Assembly (NCBI GenBank): GCA_965655465.1
Contig: CBFHGY010000002.1
Span: 14,511-78,510, forward strand
DNA length: 64,000 nucleotides
Direction of reading: 5' to 3'
Source of the DNA: VMCP01 sp965655465
GTDB lineage: Bacteria; Bacteroidota; Bacteroidia; NS11-12g; UBA955
Part shown: positions 35,619 to 43,930 of the stretch, piece by piece
How positions within the stretch are numbered: position 1 is the first letter of the stretch
Layout of the letters: each line of letters opens with the position of its first letter
Notes under the pieces: generated by a model
Seen by the model: only the letters and a program-made list of their open reading frames with translations
Database searches by the model: none
Told to the model about the DNA's origin: nothing
Program-made: the position numbers and the translations under genes

Positions 35619-35646
35619 AAAAGCCTTCTCATGTAAGAAGGCTTTT
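35619..35646. terminator. Bidirectional terminator between kdsA and the PorE-like gene
   Basis: The perfect hairpin AAAAGCCTTCT/AGAAGGCTTTT has a 6-nt loop. It serves both convergent genes, with T-runs on both strands. Confidence 0.88.
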
Positions 35647-35667
35647 CTATTAAAGTTAAAATTTGAC

Positions 35668-38448
35668 TTATTTATCCGTAGAATCCGTGTCGGTGTCTGT
35701 AGATGCTTTCTTCCCTCTTGCGGGTTTAGCGGGTTTTTCTTTCACTGGTTTAGCCTTCCATTCGCGTGGAACACGCTTAGGGATAAGGATGTATTCTGTA
35801 TCCGTTTTATAAGAATCCGACTTGAAGTATTTACTCAATACACGGGTGCCCACTACGATACCTTTTGCTTTCTCGTCGATTTTAAATTGAATACCGTTTA
35901 CTTCATAGCGACCCATTTTTACCAAATCAACGGTGAATCGGTTTCCAGGAAGTTTCACTTTGCCTACTTTGAATTTATCGCCAGAAATAAAGTCTTTCTT
36001 CTTGATGAGTTTCTTAGTATACCATTCAGCAGCAAGTTCGGGACTGATTGAATTAACACGGGCTTTATCATCGATAGTTAACATAGCAGGTTCAATATCT
36101 TGAATCATCACCGGAACCGAAACTTGATCTCCGTCTTTGGTAAGAGGCAATTTAATAGCGTATGTTAAATCAATAGCGGGAGCAGCAGCAATTGCGGCCG
36201 CAGAGTCTTTACGGGTAAGAGAATCGCGTGTAGATGAACCGGAGTTGGTATTGTTCATGTCTACGTCTTGGTTCACTTTTACACGTGATTTTTGATCTTC
36301 AAATGCGAAACGCACCGTAGTACGTCGATTTTGTTGGTGCTGGTATTCGTCGCAAAGTACAAAAGGTTTACCTTCGATAGAAGTGATTTCACTGGCTTTA
36401 TAACTGTCGTAATAGCTATTGATTACATTACCTTTCCGGTCTTTCTCAATAACCATCTTGCGCGTTTTACCTGCAATATAAGGAGTGAATCCAGCTTTCT
36501 CAGCGCCTTCACATTTACAATCGTTGATCAATTCTTTTTCTCCGAAACCCACAGCCACGATACGCGAAGAATCGATGTTCCAACGACGCATAAGGTATAC
36601 ACGAGCAGAATCAGCACGACGCTGCGCCAAGCGGGTATTGTAATCCTCAGACGCACGACAGTCCGTATGGGAACCCAACTCAGCAATCAAACGGGGATAG
36701 CGTATTAATACTTCCTGAGCAAAAGTATCCAATACTTTTGCTGCATCTGGACGTATAGCAGCAGAATCCAAATCGTAGAAAATAGGAAGCGAGTAAATTT
36801 GATCCAAAGGATTCACCAAACAAAAATCTTGTTCTAATTGAGTAGAAAAACGGATGCCATGAGTGGTGCGATTTACAGGAGGCTTCTCAAAATAGTATAA
36901 TTCTGGGAAGGTTGCTGTAATTTCATAATTGGTACGAGGATTCAAATCGGCTAAATACCCTCCGTTCTCATCGCATTTCATAACGATTTTAGAGGTATCT
37001 CGATCGTTTGTAATGGTAACGGTTGCTCCTACTAAGGGTTTGTTGGTGTTACAATCTGTAACGACTCCTCGAATGGAAATAACCAAGGGCAATACATCGA
37101 ATTGAAAGATATCATCGTCGTTTTTACGGGTTCCTCTATTTGAAGTAAAGTATCCTTTCTTTGCATTTCCACCTGTAAATGTAATGGCAAAATCATCGCC
37201 CCCTGAGTTCAAGGGTTCACGAAGATTTTCCATGTTTTCCCATTTTGTGATGTCATCAGTTTGATCGGCTGCAAACATATCCATACCACCCAAACCAGGC
37301 CACCAATCAGAGCTGAAATACAAACGCTTGTCGTGTGAATTCAAATAGGGGTAATATTCATTACCTGGAGAATTGATGGTGGGGCCTAGGTTTACAGGAT
37401 TTCCCCAAGAGCGAGAACGGCGACTATACGTTACCGCCCAAATGTCGAAACCTCCGTAACCGCCTTCACGATCGGATGAGAAGTATAAAATTTTATCGTC
37501 AGGACTCAAAGCAGGGTGTCCGTATGAATGCAAGGAATCGGATTTGCAAATTTCCAAGGGATCGCCCATTTGCCATTCAGGACCCACTTTTTTCATTTGA
37601 TAAATGGCGCACTTTTCAGATTTTCCGTCTAAACCTCCACACTGTGTGATGTACATTTCGGAGAAACGTTGGTTAAAGGTTAAGCCTCCTTCATTGAATT
37701 TGGTACTGGATGATTTGGCAAAAACCGGTTTAGCCCAGTCCATTTCAGGTTCTACATTGGTTTTCTGTCCGCGTTTTTTACGGGCCTTTTTGCCTTCGAC
37801 ATACCAAATGTCTGCCCAATGTTCCATGGTTCCGCTGTAGATACGTTTATTCATTCCTCCTTCACGGTCTGAAGCGAAGAATATTACATCGTCTTTGCGA
37901 GAGGCCATCATCGGTGCCCAATCGTTGGATCCGCTATTGGCAATTTTAAATTCTTTAACTTGAAAAAGTGAACTGTCTTTGGTCCAACGAAGTGCCAACT
38001 CACATCCGTACATACGTTGCAAGACTTCGCTATCTCCGGGAACCCTTTCTAAGTAATCGTCATAAGCACCTAAAGCCTTGCGATAATCTTCCATTTTCTT
38101 AAGCATGTTGGCTTTCATCAACAATGCGGTAGTATTGTTTGGATCTTTTCGCAAAACACGTTCGTATAACTTTAAGGCCCGGTCATATTTGTTATTTAAT
38201 CTATACGATTCGGCGGCCAGCAAAAGCGCTTGTTCTTTTTTATCTTTATCCTTCTCATTACGATATACGTTTTCAAAGGTTACGGCTGCTTGGCCGAAAT
38301 AACCCTGATCAAATAAAGTTTTGGCCTCTTCAAATTTGGGAGCACAGCCCCAAAAACTCAACGAAGTGAGTATTCCGAGAAAGGCAAAACGTAAGGTATT
38401 TTTCGTATTTTTCACGATTCTGTCCGAGTAGATTGAACGCATCTTCAC
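35668..38448 (-). CDS. PorE-like OmpA lipoprotein (TPR, propeller, CRD, OmpA) with extra C-terminal domain
   Basis: A 926-aa lipoprotein (lipobox FWGC near residue 34). Domains in order: TPR repeats ~36-140; PD40 beta-propeller ~175-440 (LYFSSDREGGYGGFDIW, LYFSSDWWPGLGGMDMF); a carboxypeptidase-regulatory-like domain ~455-545; OmpA_C-like ~560-735, with peptidoglycan-binding LGSHTDCRASEDYN and the Bacteroidota-type internal insertion. This is the architecture of PorE, which ties the T9SS ring to peptidoglycan. PorE of P. gingivalis has no such tail. Residues ~761-890 here look like a retropepsin fold with a defective DDK catalytic motif, followed by a K/T/D-rich end. A gldJ-porP-porUV island lies nearby. 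Orthology to PorE itself is not proven. Confidence 0.8.
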   Translation of the reverse strand: MKMRSIYSDRIVKNTKNTLRFAFLGILTSLSFWGCAPKFEEAKTLFDQGYFGQAAVTFENVYRNEKDKDKKEQALLLAAESYRLNNKYDRALKLYERVLRKDPNNTTALLMKANMLKKMEDYRKALGAYDDYLERVPGDSEVLQRMYGCELALRWTKDSSLFQVKEFKIANSGSNDWAPMMASRKDDVIFFASDREGGMNKRIYSGTMEHWADIWYVEGKKARKKRGQKTNVEPEMDWAKPVFAKSSSTKFNEGGLTFNQRFSEMYITQCGGLDGKSEKCAIYQMKKVGPEWQMGDPLEICKSDSLHSYGHPALSPDDKILYFSSDREGGYGGFDIWAVTYSRRSRSWGNPVNLGPTINSPGNEYYPYLNSHDKRLYFSSDWWPGLGGMDMFAADQTDDITKWENMENLREPLNSGGDDFAITFTGGNAKKGYFTSNRGTRKNDDDIFQFDVLPLVISIRGVVTDCNTNKPLVGATVTITNDRDTSKIVMKCDENGGYLADLNPRTNYEITATFPELYYFEKPPVNRTTHGIRFSTQLEQDFCLVNPLDQIYSLPIFYDLDSAAIRPDAAKVLDTFAQEVLIRYPRLIAELGSHTDCRASEDYNTRLAQRRADSARVYLMRRWNIDSSRIVAVGFGEKELINDCKCEGAEKAGFTPYIAGKTRKMVIEKDRKGNVINSYYDSYKASEITSIEGKPFVLCDEYQHQQNRRTTVRFAFEDQKSRVKVNQDVDMNNTNSGSSTRDSLTRKDSAAAIAAAPAIDLTYAIKLPLTKDGDQVSVPVMIQDIEPAMLTIDDKARVNSISPELAAEWYTKKLIKKKDFISGDKFKVGKVKLPGNRFTVDLVKMGRYEVNGIQFKIDEKAKGIVVGTRVLSKYFKSDSYKTDTEYILIPKRVPREWKAKPVKEKPAKPARGKKASTDTDTDSTDK

Positions 38449-38542
38449 AATTTAGCTAAATTAAGATGCTAATTAATAGATTAGTATTGAAAAATCAAAG
38501 GATTTGTCCCTTTTTATTTGTGGAAGCTCACAAAAAAGAGGC

Positions 38543-38860
38543 TCAGTTCCTTTGGATTTTCAATCGCTGAGTTTGATCAAAATCGGTACTTCGTAGACGA
38601 ACTAAGTAGATTCCTTCGTTTAAATTTGGGAAATAAAGTTGAATTTTCCCTTCTCGTATTTGTACCTGCTGGTAAATTCCGGGAACTGGAGTTCCAAAAA
38701 TGGTAAAAACAGCCACCTCAATATGCTGTAGGTCGATGTTTTGCAATATAAGGTTGGCCTTCTGATTTGCGGGGTTCGGTGTAATTTGGAAAGACGGTAT
38801 ATTTTGACCGAAAATCGCAGCATGCACAAACAAAACGCAGATAAAAAGTAAGGCTTTCAT
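38543..38860 (-). CDS. Mini-protein: signal peptide plus T9SS type A-like sorting domain
   Basis: I choose the ATG at 38860 (105 aa; MKALLFICVLFVHAAIFGQ, a clear signal peptide). The mature ~86 residues carry the T9SS type A C-terminal domain pattern: ITPNPAN near the start, strands with VFTIFGTPV, then LNEGIYLVRLRS and a terminal KIQRN. Such domains usually trail large secreted enzymes or adhesins and direct transport through the T9SS. Here no passenger precedes it. The gene lies between the PorE-like gene and an M1 peptidase. It could be a free adaptor or competitor, or a remnant. Confidence 0.78.
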   Translation of the reverse strand: MKALLFICVLFVHAAIFGQNIPSFQITPNPANQKANLILQNIDLQHIEVAVFTIFGTPVPGIYQQVQIREGKIQLYFPNLNEGIYLVRLRSTDFDQTQRLKIQRN

Positions 38861-38925
38861 ACCCTCTACAGCGCAAAATGCATGCCACGAATTCAAAAGG
38901 CGGTTTTAAAACCGCTCTTTATGCT

Positions 38926-41391
38926 TCAAGACCCGAGTAAACGGAGCCTTAATTTTTCTGCAGATTCCGCATTACGAGGATCCGACCATTTGAGTATTTC
39001 GCGTTTCAACAAGGCGTTTTTTTCCGATTGATTTAGGAAATAATTCAATAGATCCCACACGGGAGCATTCAATCGGGAATTAAAGTTTGTAGCGCCTTCA
39101 AACAAATTTTGAGCCAAATTTTCATCTAAATAATTCATCCTTTGCAAGGCTTGCATGGCTAAAATTCGGGTCCTAAATTCGTATTTAGGACCTGCAAAGG
39201 CAACCAAGGCTTGGCGCATTCCAGGACCCATTTTGGGATATTCTTTTTGCGCTTTTTCCAAATATTTTATGCGAATTCCATGTGTAAATCCATCAACAAT
39301 ATTAATTTTATCGAGCAAACTGGTTCTCCGAGGCGCATACAAAGGATGCTCATAAATGCGATCCAAAACCGTCTCAATAATTACATAACTGGAATCAAGT
39401 AACATGTTCTCAAGTAAGGTTTCTGTAGCTTTCACGATGGGAGCAGATTGCGCAAAAACCAAACGAACTGGGGCTTGTGGGTCTTGAGCGATACTTCGGA
39501 TAATTCCCAGAGGTGTTCCACTGTCGGTAAGCAATTGTGAAGCAATTTCTGCACGAATCATATCGAATTTTTCGGTTGAAAATGCCTTGATGAGCACCTC
39601 GCGTTTTTTGTCGGGTGCATAGCCGCGCAACGCTACCAATGCATCATAACGGTCGAGCATGTATTGCGCTTTTTGAAATTGCGATAAATAGGCCTCTTCG
39701 CTTTTGGGAAAATTGATTTCTTTTAAAACAAAGGAGCCTTCGTCGAACAGGATAAAATCGATTTCGCCTTCACGTGTAGTTTCGAAGAATTCAGTGCTTT
39801 TTTTCAGGCTTTGAGTAAAGCGTTTAATACGGCCATTTTTATAATAAATTGCAATTTCCACGGGGATTTCAAAATGCCGTACTACAGCATCGTGTTCTTG
39901 GATTTGTTCTATCAAAAAGTTGATTTTATCTGCATTTTGGCTATATGTTACTTTAAATTTAGGTTCACCACCGCGGTGTATCCATTGGTCGAAAAACGGA
40001 TCTACATTAATGCCAGTAGCATCGATAAAGGCTTTTTGCAAGTCCCAAGTTTCCACGGTTTTGTAGGCGTATTGATTCAAATAGTGGCTGATAGCGCGTC
40101 GGAAATTATCGCGACCGATTTGGTGCTGCAACATATATAGAACCGAAGCCCCTTTGGGATAGTGACGCGAACTTCCAGACTGGCTGTGTCGCACGGGGAG
40201 AGAATTGCTTTTTCCCGCAGCAAGTGCCCCGTTCATGTTTTGGCGGAAATACCAAGCCTGATGGTCTTCCGAAAAAAGATGCCCTTCTACCAAACCGGGA
40301 TAAAAGGTCGCGAAGCTCTCTTGCAGCCATTGTTCGTTGTCTTTTCGGCCGGTGATCAAGTCGCCAAACCATTGATGGGTGGCTTCGTGGGCGTTTACAC
40401 TTACATAATTGCGATTGAGTAAATAGGCGCGGCTATCGACCCAAAAGAAATCGCCAAAGACCGTGGCTGAGGTATTTTCCATTGCCCCATATAAGAAATC
40501 TTGCACCATCACTTGAGAATAGCTTCCCCAAGCATAAGGAATCCCTATTTCATCGGCAAGGAAGTCTAAAATTTCCTCACTGTAACGGCTAGTTGGTTCT
40601 ACGCGCTCGGGATGTTCGGGATAGTACCAAAATTGATGTTCGATGCCTTTCTTACTTTTTGACTTTTTAACGGCGTATTTGTCGATGGCTAACATCAATA
40701 AATAACCCGCATGTGGATTTTCAAGTGAATAATGCCAGGTTTTGGTGCCGTCTTTTTTGTTCTCTTTTTGGGATAAAAGGGCGCCGTTAGAAAGTACTTG
40801 GTAAGTTTTATCGAATGTGATGATTGTTTCGGTTGTGAATTTGTCGCTCCGATCGTCGATCATAGGAATCCAGTGTCGGTTGTCGATGCCTTGTCCTTGC
40901 GTCCAAATTTGTCGGCGCGACATGTGGGCGGGTTCTTCGATGGTATCGAGATTCCAACCAATAAAATAGAGTCCCCGTTTCGGCGTTGCGGTATAGCTAA
41001 TATCGAGTGTATGCTCGGAAAGGTATTCGAAGGTTGATTTTCGCATATTTCGCAGAGGCTCTTGATTTTTTACCACAAGTCCTTCTTTATTGGTGTTGAA
41101 ATCGGTGTTTACACCATCGAGTTTTACTGAATGAACCAGGATGCCTGGAGCGTGCAGGAAGAGGGTGTCGAGGTGAGATTGGAGCATTTTGAATGTATGG
41201 GTTACATGGCCCATTACTTTTTTCTCTTTGGGGATAAACGACACTTCAACGCGCATATGGGTTACATCGACATTTCGGTTTCTTTCTAGGGCACCCGGAT
41301 CATCGTGGTATGAGTGGGTATGAGGAAATTGGGCGTGGCTAACAGAAATGGTAGCAGCGAGGACGAATAATAGGGTTAAAAAACGTTTCAT
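38926..41391 (-). CDS. M1-family zinc aminopeptidase, secreted
   Basis: I choose the ATG at 41391 (821 aa; MKRFLTLLFVLAATISVSHAQ signal peptide). The longer frame from 41544 is a hydrophobic leader without features. Gluzincin motifs: the substrate-binding YGAMENTSATVFG, and the zinc site HEATH at 335-339 with third ligand Glu358. A C-terminal helical repeat region (~560-821) is HEAT-like. The enzyme removes N-terminal residues from peptides in the periplasm or outside. It is a single gene, upstream of tRNA-Asp on the opposite strand. No T9SS sorting domain ends it. Confidence 0.93.
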   Translation of the reverse strand: MKRFLTLLFVLAATISVSHAQFPHTHSYHDDPGALERNRNVDVTHMRVEVSFIPKEKKVMGHVTHTFKMLQSHLDTLFLHAPGILVHSVKLDGVNTDFNTNKEGLVVKNQEPLRNMRKSTFEYLSEHTLDISYTATPKRGLYFIGWNLDTIEEPAHMSRRQIWTQGQGIDNRHWIPMIDDRSDKFTTETIITFDKTYQVLSNGALLSQKENKKDGTKTWHYSLENPHAGYLLMLAIDKYAVKKSKSKKGIEHQFWYYPEHPERVEPTSRYSEEILDFLADEIGIPYAWGSYSQVMVQDFLYGAMENTSATVFGDFFWVDSRAYLLNRNYVSVNAHEATHQWFGDLITGRKDNEQWLQESFATFYPGLVEGHLFSEDHQAWYFRQNMNGALAAGKSNSLPVRHSQSGSSRHYPKGASVLYMLQHQIGRDNFRRAISHYLNQYAYKTVETWDLQKAFIDATGINVDPFFDQWIHRGGEPKFKVTYSQNADKINFLIEQIQEHDAVVRHFEIPVEIAIYYKNGRIKRFTQSLKKSTEFFETTREGEIDFILFDEGSFVLKEINFPKSEEAYLSQFQKAQYMLDRYDALVALRGYAPDKKREVLIKAFSTEKFDMIRAEIASQLLTDSGTPLGIIRSIAQDPQAPVRLVFAQSAPIVKATETLLENMLLDSSYVIIETVLDRIYEHPLYAPRRTSLLDKINIVDGFTHGIRIKYLEKAQKEYPKMGPGMRQALVAFAGPKYEFRTRILAMQALQRMNYLDENLAQNLFEGATNFNSRLNAPVWDLLNYFLNQSEKNALLKREILKWSDPRNAESAEKLRLRLLGS

Positions 41392-41446
41392 TGGAAGTGC
41401 ACGAAAATAGGGGGTTTGGGCAAGATTGAAAAAATATTGAAAAAAA

Positions 41447-41479
41447 TTTGGGAATGTTACAAAGAACATATTACCTTTG
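41447..41479 (+). promoter_or_regulatory. Bacteroidota-type promoter of tRNA-Asp
   Basis: TTTG (41447-41450), a 21-bp spacer, then TACCTTTG (41472-41479), an exact TAnnTTTG. The tRNA starts 27 bp after it. This is the cleanest promoter in the window. Confidence 0.65.
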
Positions 41480-41505
41480 CAGTCCCTTCGAGAGAAAGGA
41501 AAGAC

Positions 41506-41579
41506 GGTTCGGTAGTTCAGCTGGTTAGAATACGTGCCTGTCACGCACGGGGTCGCGGGTTCGAGTCCCGTCCGGACCG
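41506..41579 (+). tRNA. tRNA-Asp (anticodon GTC)
   Basis: A 74-nt cloverleaf. The acceptor stem GGTTCGG/CCGGACC has one G-T pair and discriminator G. The D-arm has GTTCAGCTGGTTAGAA. The anticodon stem CGTGC/GCACG encloses CTGTCAC (GTC). The T-arm is GCGGG-TTCGAGT-CCCGT. No 3' CCA is encoded (the next bases are CAA). A terminator follows after 3 bp. Confidence 0.97.
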
Positions 41580-41582
41580 CAA

Positions 41583-41612
41583 AAAAAGCCTCACAAATGT
41601 GGGGCTTTTTTT
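41583..41612 (+). terminator. Terminator of tRNA-Asp
   Basis: The hairpin AAGCCTCACA/TGTGGGGCTT has a short AA loop and is followed by a run of T. It immediately follows the tRNA. Confidence 0.85.
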
Positions 41613-41632
41613 ATGGTTTCTGTGGGATCCAG

Positions 41633-41814
41633 GGATCAAGTCATATTTCTGGGGGAAATGAAAATTTAAGCGGATTTTTGCATTCTAAAATTATGCACGA
41701 ATCCTTAAATATTATCCTAAATCGGATCAAGTGATATTTCCGGGGGAATCAAAATTTCAATTTGATTTTTGTTCGGAAAAAATCGTGCACGATTCCTATA
41801 ATATCAATTTAGAT
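41633..41814. repeat. Imperfect tandem repeat of 91 bp (two units)
   Basis: Unit 1 starts with GGATCAAGTCATATTTCTGG at 41633. Unit 2 starts with GGATCAAGTGATATTTCCGG at 41724. Both continue with matching blocks (GGGGGAA, AAAATTT, GATTTTTG, TGCACGA, TCCT, AATAT) in the same order. It lies in the tRNA-gldJ gap and encodes nothing obvious. Confidence 0.75.
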
Positions 41815-41903
41815 TTATAAGTTGGACTTTGACCTAGAATAATGAATTAAAGGCCTCTTTAAGTCTCTCAGCGGCCTTCAAAGCGAGTGGTTTTGGGAAA
41901 TGA

Positions 41904-42101
41904 CAAGATGAACTCGTACGCAACGAACAACGGCTAACGGAAGTGCGATACGAAGAACTTCAACAATCTAAATGTAGGCTTATTGTAAAAGGCGATCAAA
42001 CAATCGGTATGTTGGAAGGTGCTTCTAAGCGCCGTATGAACCCAAGATTACTCCAGGCCGCGAATAAAGCAACCGCTGGTCAAATAACCGCGTGTGTTTG
42101 A
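41904..42101 (+). pseudogene. Possible decayed gene fragment (65 codons without a start)
   Basis: A frame open from the TGA at 41901 to the TGA at 42099 gives a protein-like, charged sequence (DELVRNEQRLTEVRYEELQQ, then KGDQTIGMLEGASKRR) without an ATG in its first ~36 codons. Upstream in the same frame another short open stretch ends at that TGA, as if one gene was broken. I recognise no family, and chance is not excluded. Confidence 0.25.
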
Positions 42102-42112
42102 AGCTAAAAAAG

Positions 42113-42136
42113 AAAAGCCCCGTTTCCGGGGCTTTT
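42113..42136. terminator. Terminator of gldJ (bidirectional)
   Basis: The perfect 10-bp hairpin AAAAGCCCCG/CGGGGCTTTT has a 4-nt loop, 22 bp after the gldJ stop. Its T-runs lie within the stem ends on both strands. Confidence 0.85.
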
Positions 42137-42158
42137 GAAATATCGAGTTAAATTTGGA

Positions 42159-43826
42159 TTAACGACGTTTTGTCTTCGCGTCAATACCACTAACGGGTAG
42201 TTTGTTATATTTCTTTTTAGAGTTTCCTACTGGAGATCCTACACGAATCATTGCACAACGGAATCCTAAATAAGAGGCAGATTGGTCTTGGTCTAGGAAT
42301 CGTCGTGATCCAGCAGTAGCTTGATACACACGATCCGTCCAGTTTCCACCTTTAATTACACGAGCTTTATCGTTAATCAAGGTTGTTACACCATAATCAT
42401 AGGTCAAATCAGGCTCTTCCATTCCAGCTTGCATGTCTTTGTAACCAATGTTGTCAGACTGACTGTAATTACGACGGCCACCTTCCTTAATAGATGTTTT
42501 AACAACGTCTTGGTATTTGATGCGACCTAAGTCATCTTTATCGCTCAAACCGCCTGGACCATTAGGATCCATTACCACTTGTTGAAATTTATTTCCACGG
42601 AAAGGCATGAATGCATCCATATCTTCAAGAGATAGGGGACGATAAACATCCATTACCCACTCAGAAACGTTACCCTCCATGTTGTATAAACCATATGAAT
42701 TGGGCCAGAATGAGTGTACGTGAGTGGTTATCATACCACCATCATTCAAAGGACCGCCTGCAATACCTGCATAGTCGCCTTTTCCACGCATAACATTCAA
42801 ACGAATTTTACCGCGGTCTGCTTCTTTACCATCTTTAATACGAATGGTATAATCAGACCATGTGTATATTTTATTTTGATCGATGTTATCAAATTGCGTT
42901 TCGCCAATGGCCGCTTTGCATGCATATTCCCATTCAGCTTCTGTAGGTAGGCGATAATCAGGTAAAAGAATACCGTCTTCCATTTTAACTTTGAATCGTT
43001 TCTGATCTTTCTTCTTGGCCTTGGTATAATTGCGTAAAGGTTTTTTTCCTAACATGTTACCTGCACCTCTCTTGGTATTTACAGCGCCGGAAATATCAAC
43101 ACCACTGAATATACCATTGTCTTGACCAGCAAGGTAAGAACGGGTATTAAAGTTGTTGAAAGGATCACTATTGATGGTTTGGTTACCAGCATCAAAATTA
43201 ATTAAACGCTCACGGTCGAGGATCATTTCGTTCACACGATCTGTACGCCATTTTGCATATTCATTTGCTTGGTGCCAATTTACGCCAACCACGGGATAAT
43301 CTTGATAGGAGGGGTGACGGAAATAATATTCCACAAAAGGTTCGTTATAACCTAATTTACTCCTCCAACAGTTGGTATCTGGTAAAATCTTAGTATACAG
43401 TCCTCCTTCAGAAGCAGGATCGTTGGGATCTATTTGCACACCGGCAAATTCATGCGTGCTTTGCAAACCACTATTGTTAGGATTGAATACGCGCTGATAC
43501 CAATAAACGAAATCACCATATTCATGGTTGCTTACCTCGCATTCGTCCATGTAAAATGAATGCACGGTAACGGTACGCTCCACATTATCGTGTTCGTATT
43601 TTAAATCGGTTTCCGTATTACCCATGGTAAAGGCTCCACCTTCTATTAATACCAAACCAGGACCTGTTTCTTGTCCTTTGTATTTTAGCTTAGCATAGCC
43701 ACCCCATTTAGGATCGTTGTGCATCTGTCCGGTGTTCTTGCTTTTAATTCTAGGACCACGGGGATCGCACGATGTGAAAACCACGCCTAAAAGGGCGGTT
43801 GCCATTAGTACTTTTGTTGTTTTCAT
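42159..43826 (-). CDS. gldJ: Gliding-motility lipoprotein GldJ
   Basis: I choose the ATG at 43826 (555 aa; MKTTKVLMATALLGVVFTSC, lipobox FTSC). The body is a formylglycine-generating-enzyme-like (SUMF1) fold: LIEGGAFTMGNTE, SFYMDECEVSNHEYG, YPVVGVNWHQANEYAKWR, LPTEAEWEYACKAA, NMEGNVSEWVMDVY, VIKGGNWTD and YLGFRCAM. Lipoproteins GldJ and GldK of this fold belong to the T9SS/gliding apparatus. Length and the adjacency to porU and porV (as in Flavobacterium johnsoniae) favour GldJ over GldK. It lies downstream of the porP/sprF-like gene on the same strand. Confidence 0.85.
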   Translation of the reverse strand: MKTTKVLMATALLGVVFTSCDPRGPRIKSKNTGQMHNDPKWGGYAKLKYKGQETGPGLVLIEGGAFTMGNTETDLKYEHDNVERTVTVHSFYMDECEVSNHEYGDFVYWYQRVFNPNNSGLQSTHEFAGVQIDPNDPASEGGLYTKILPDTNCWRSKLGYNEPFVEYYFRHPSYQDYPVVGVNWHQANEYAKWRTDRVNEMILDRERLINFDAGNQTINSDPFNNFNTRSYLAGQDNGIFSGVDISGAVNTKRGAGNMLGKKPLRNYTKAKKKDQKRFKVKMEDGILLPDYRLPTEAEWEYACKAAIGETQFDNIDQNKIYTWSDYTIRIKDGKEADRGKIRLNVMRGKGDYAGIAGGPLNDGGMITTHVHSFWPNSYGLYNMEGNVSEWVMDVYRPLSLEDMDAFMPFRGNKFQQVVMDPNGPGGLSDKDDLGRIKYQDVVKTSIKEGGRRNYSQSDNIGYKDMQAGMEEPDLTYDYGVTTLINDKARVIKGGNWTDRVYQATAGSRRFLDQDQSASYLGFRCAMIRVGSPVGNSKKKYNKLPVSGIDAKTKRR

Positions 43827-43930
43827 TTTGAAATTCTTCAACATGTGTGTATTAAAACGAGCGTTTATTCTATTTTATTGCAAACTTAAGGTGAAATTAT
43901 TGTTTTTTCTTGCAGTAGGATCTTTAGTGA

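Larger units (their letters stand above)
41613..42112. other. 500-bp intergenic region between tRNA-Asp and gldJ
   Basis: It holds the 91-bp tandem repeat and a stretch that looks like a decayed gene end (41904-42101). No intact gene, RNA or mobile element is seen. Confidence 0.5.

Noticed and set aside
35527..36051. 174-codon frame antisense to the PorE-like gene
   Set aside because: The real gene on the opposite strand has clear domains; the antisense frame is Cys/Phe-rich noise and runs through a terminator.
41416..41661. Open frame running across the tRNA-Asp gene
   Set aside because: It lies over the tRNA cloverleaf and its terminator, and the translation has no protein-like features; the tRNA explains the sequence.
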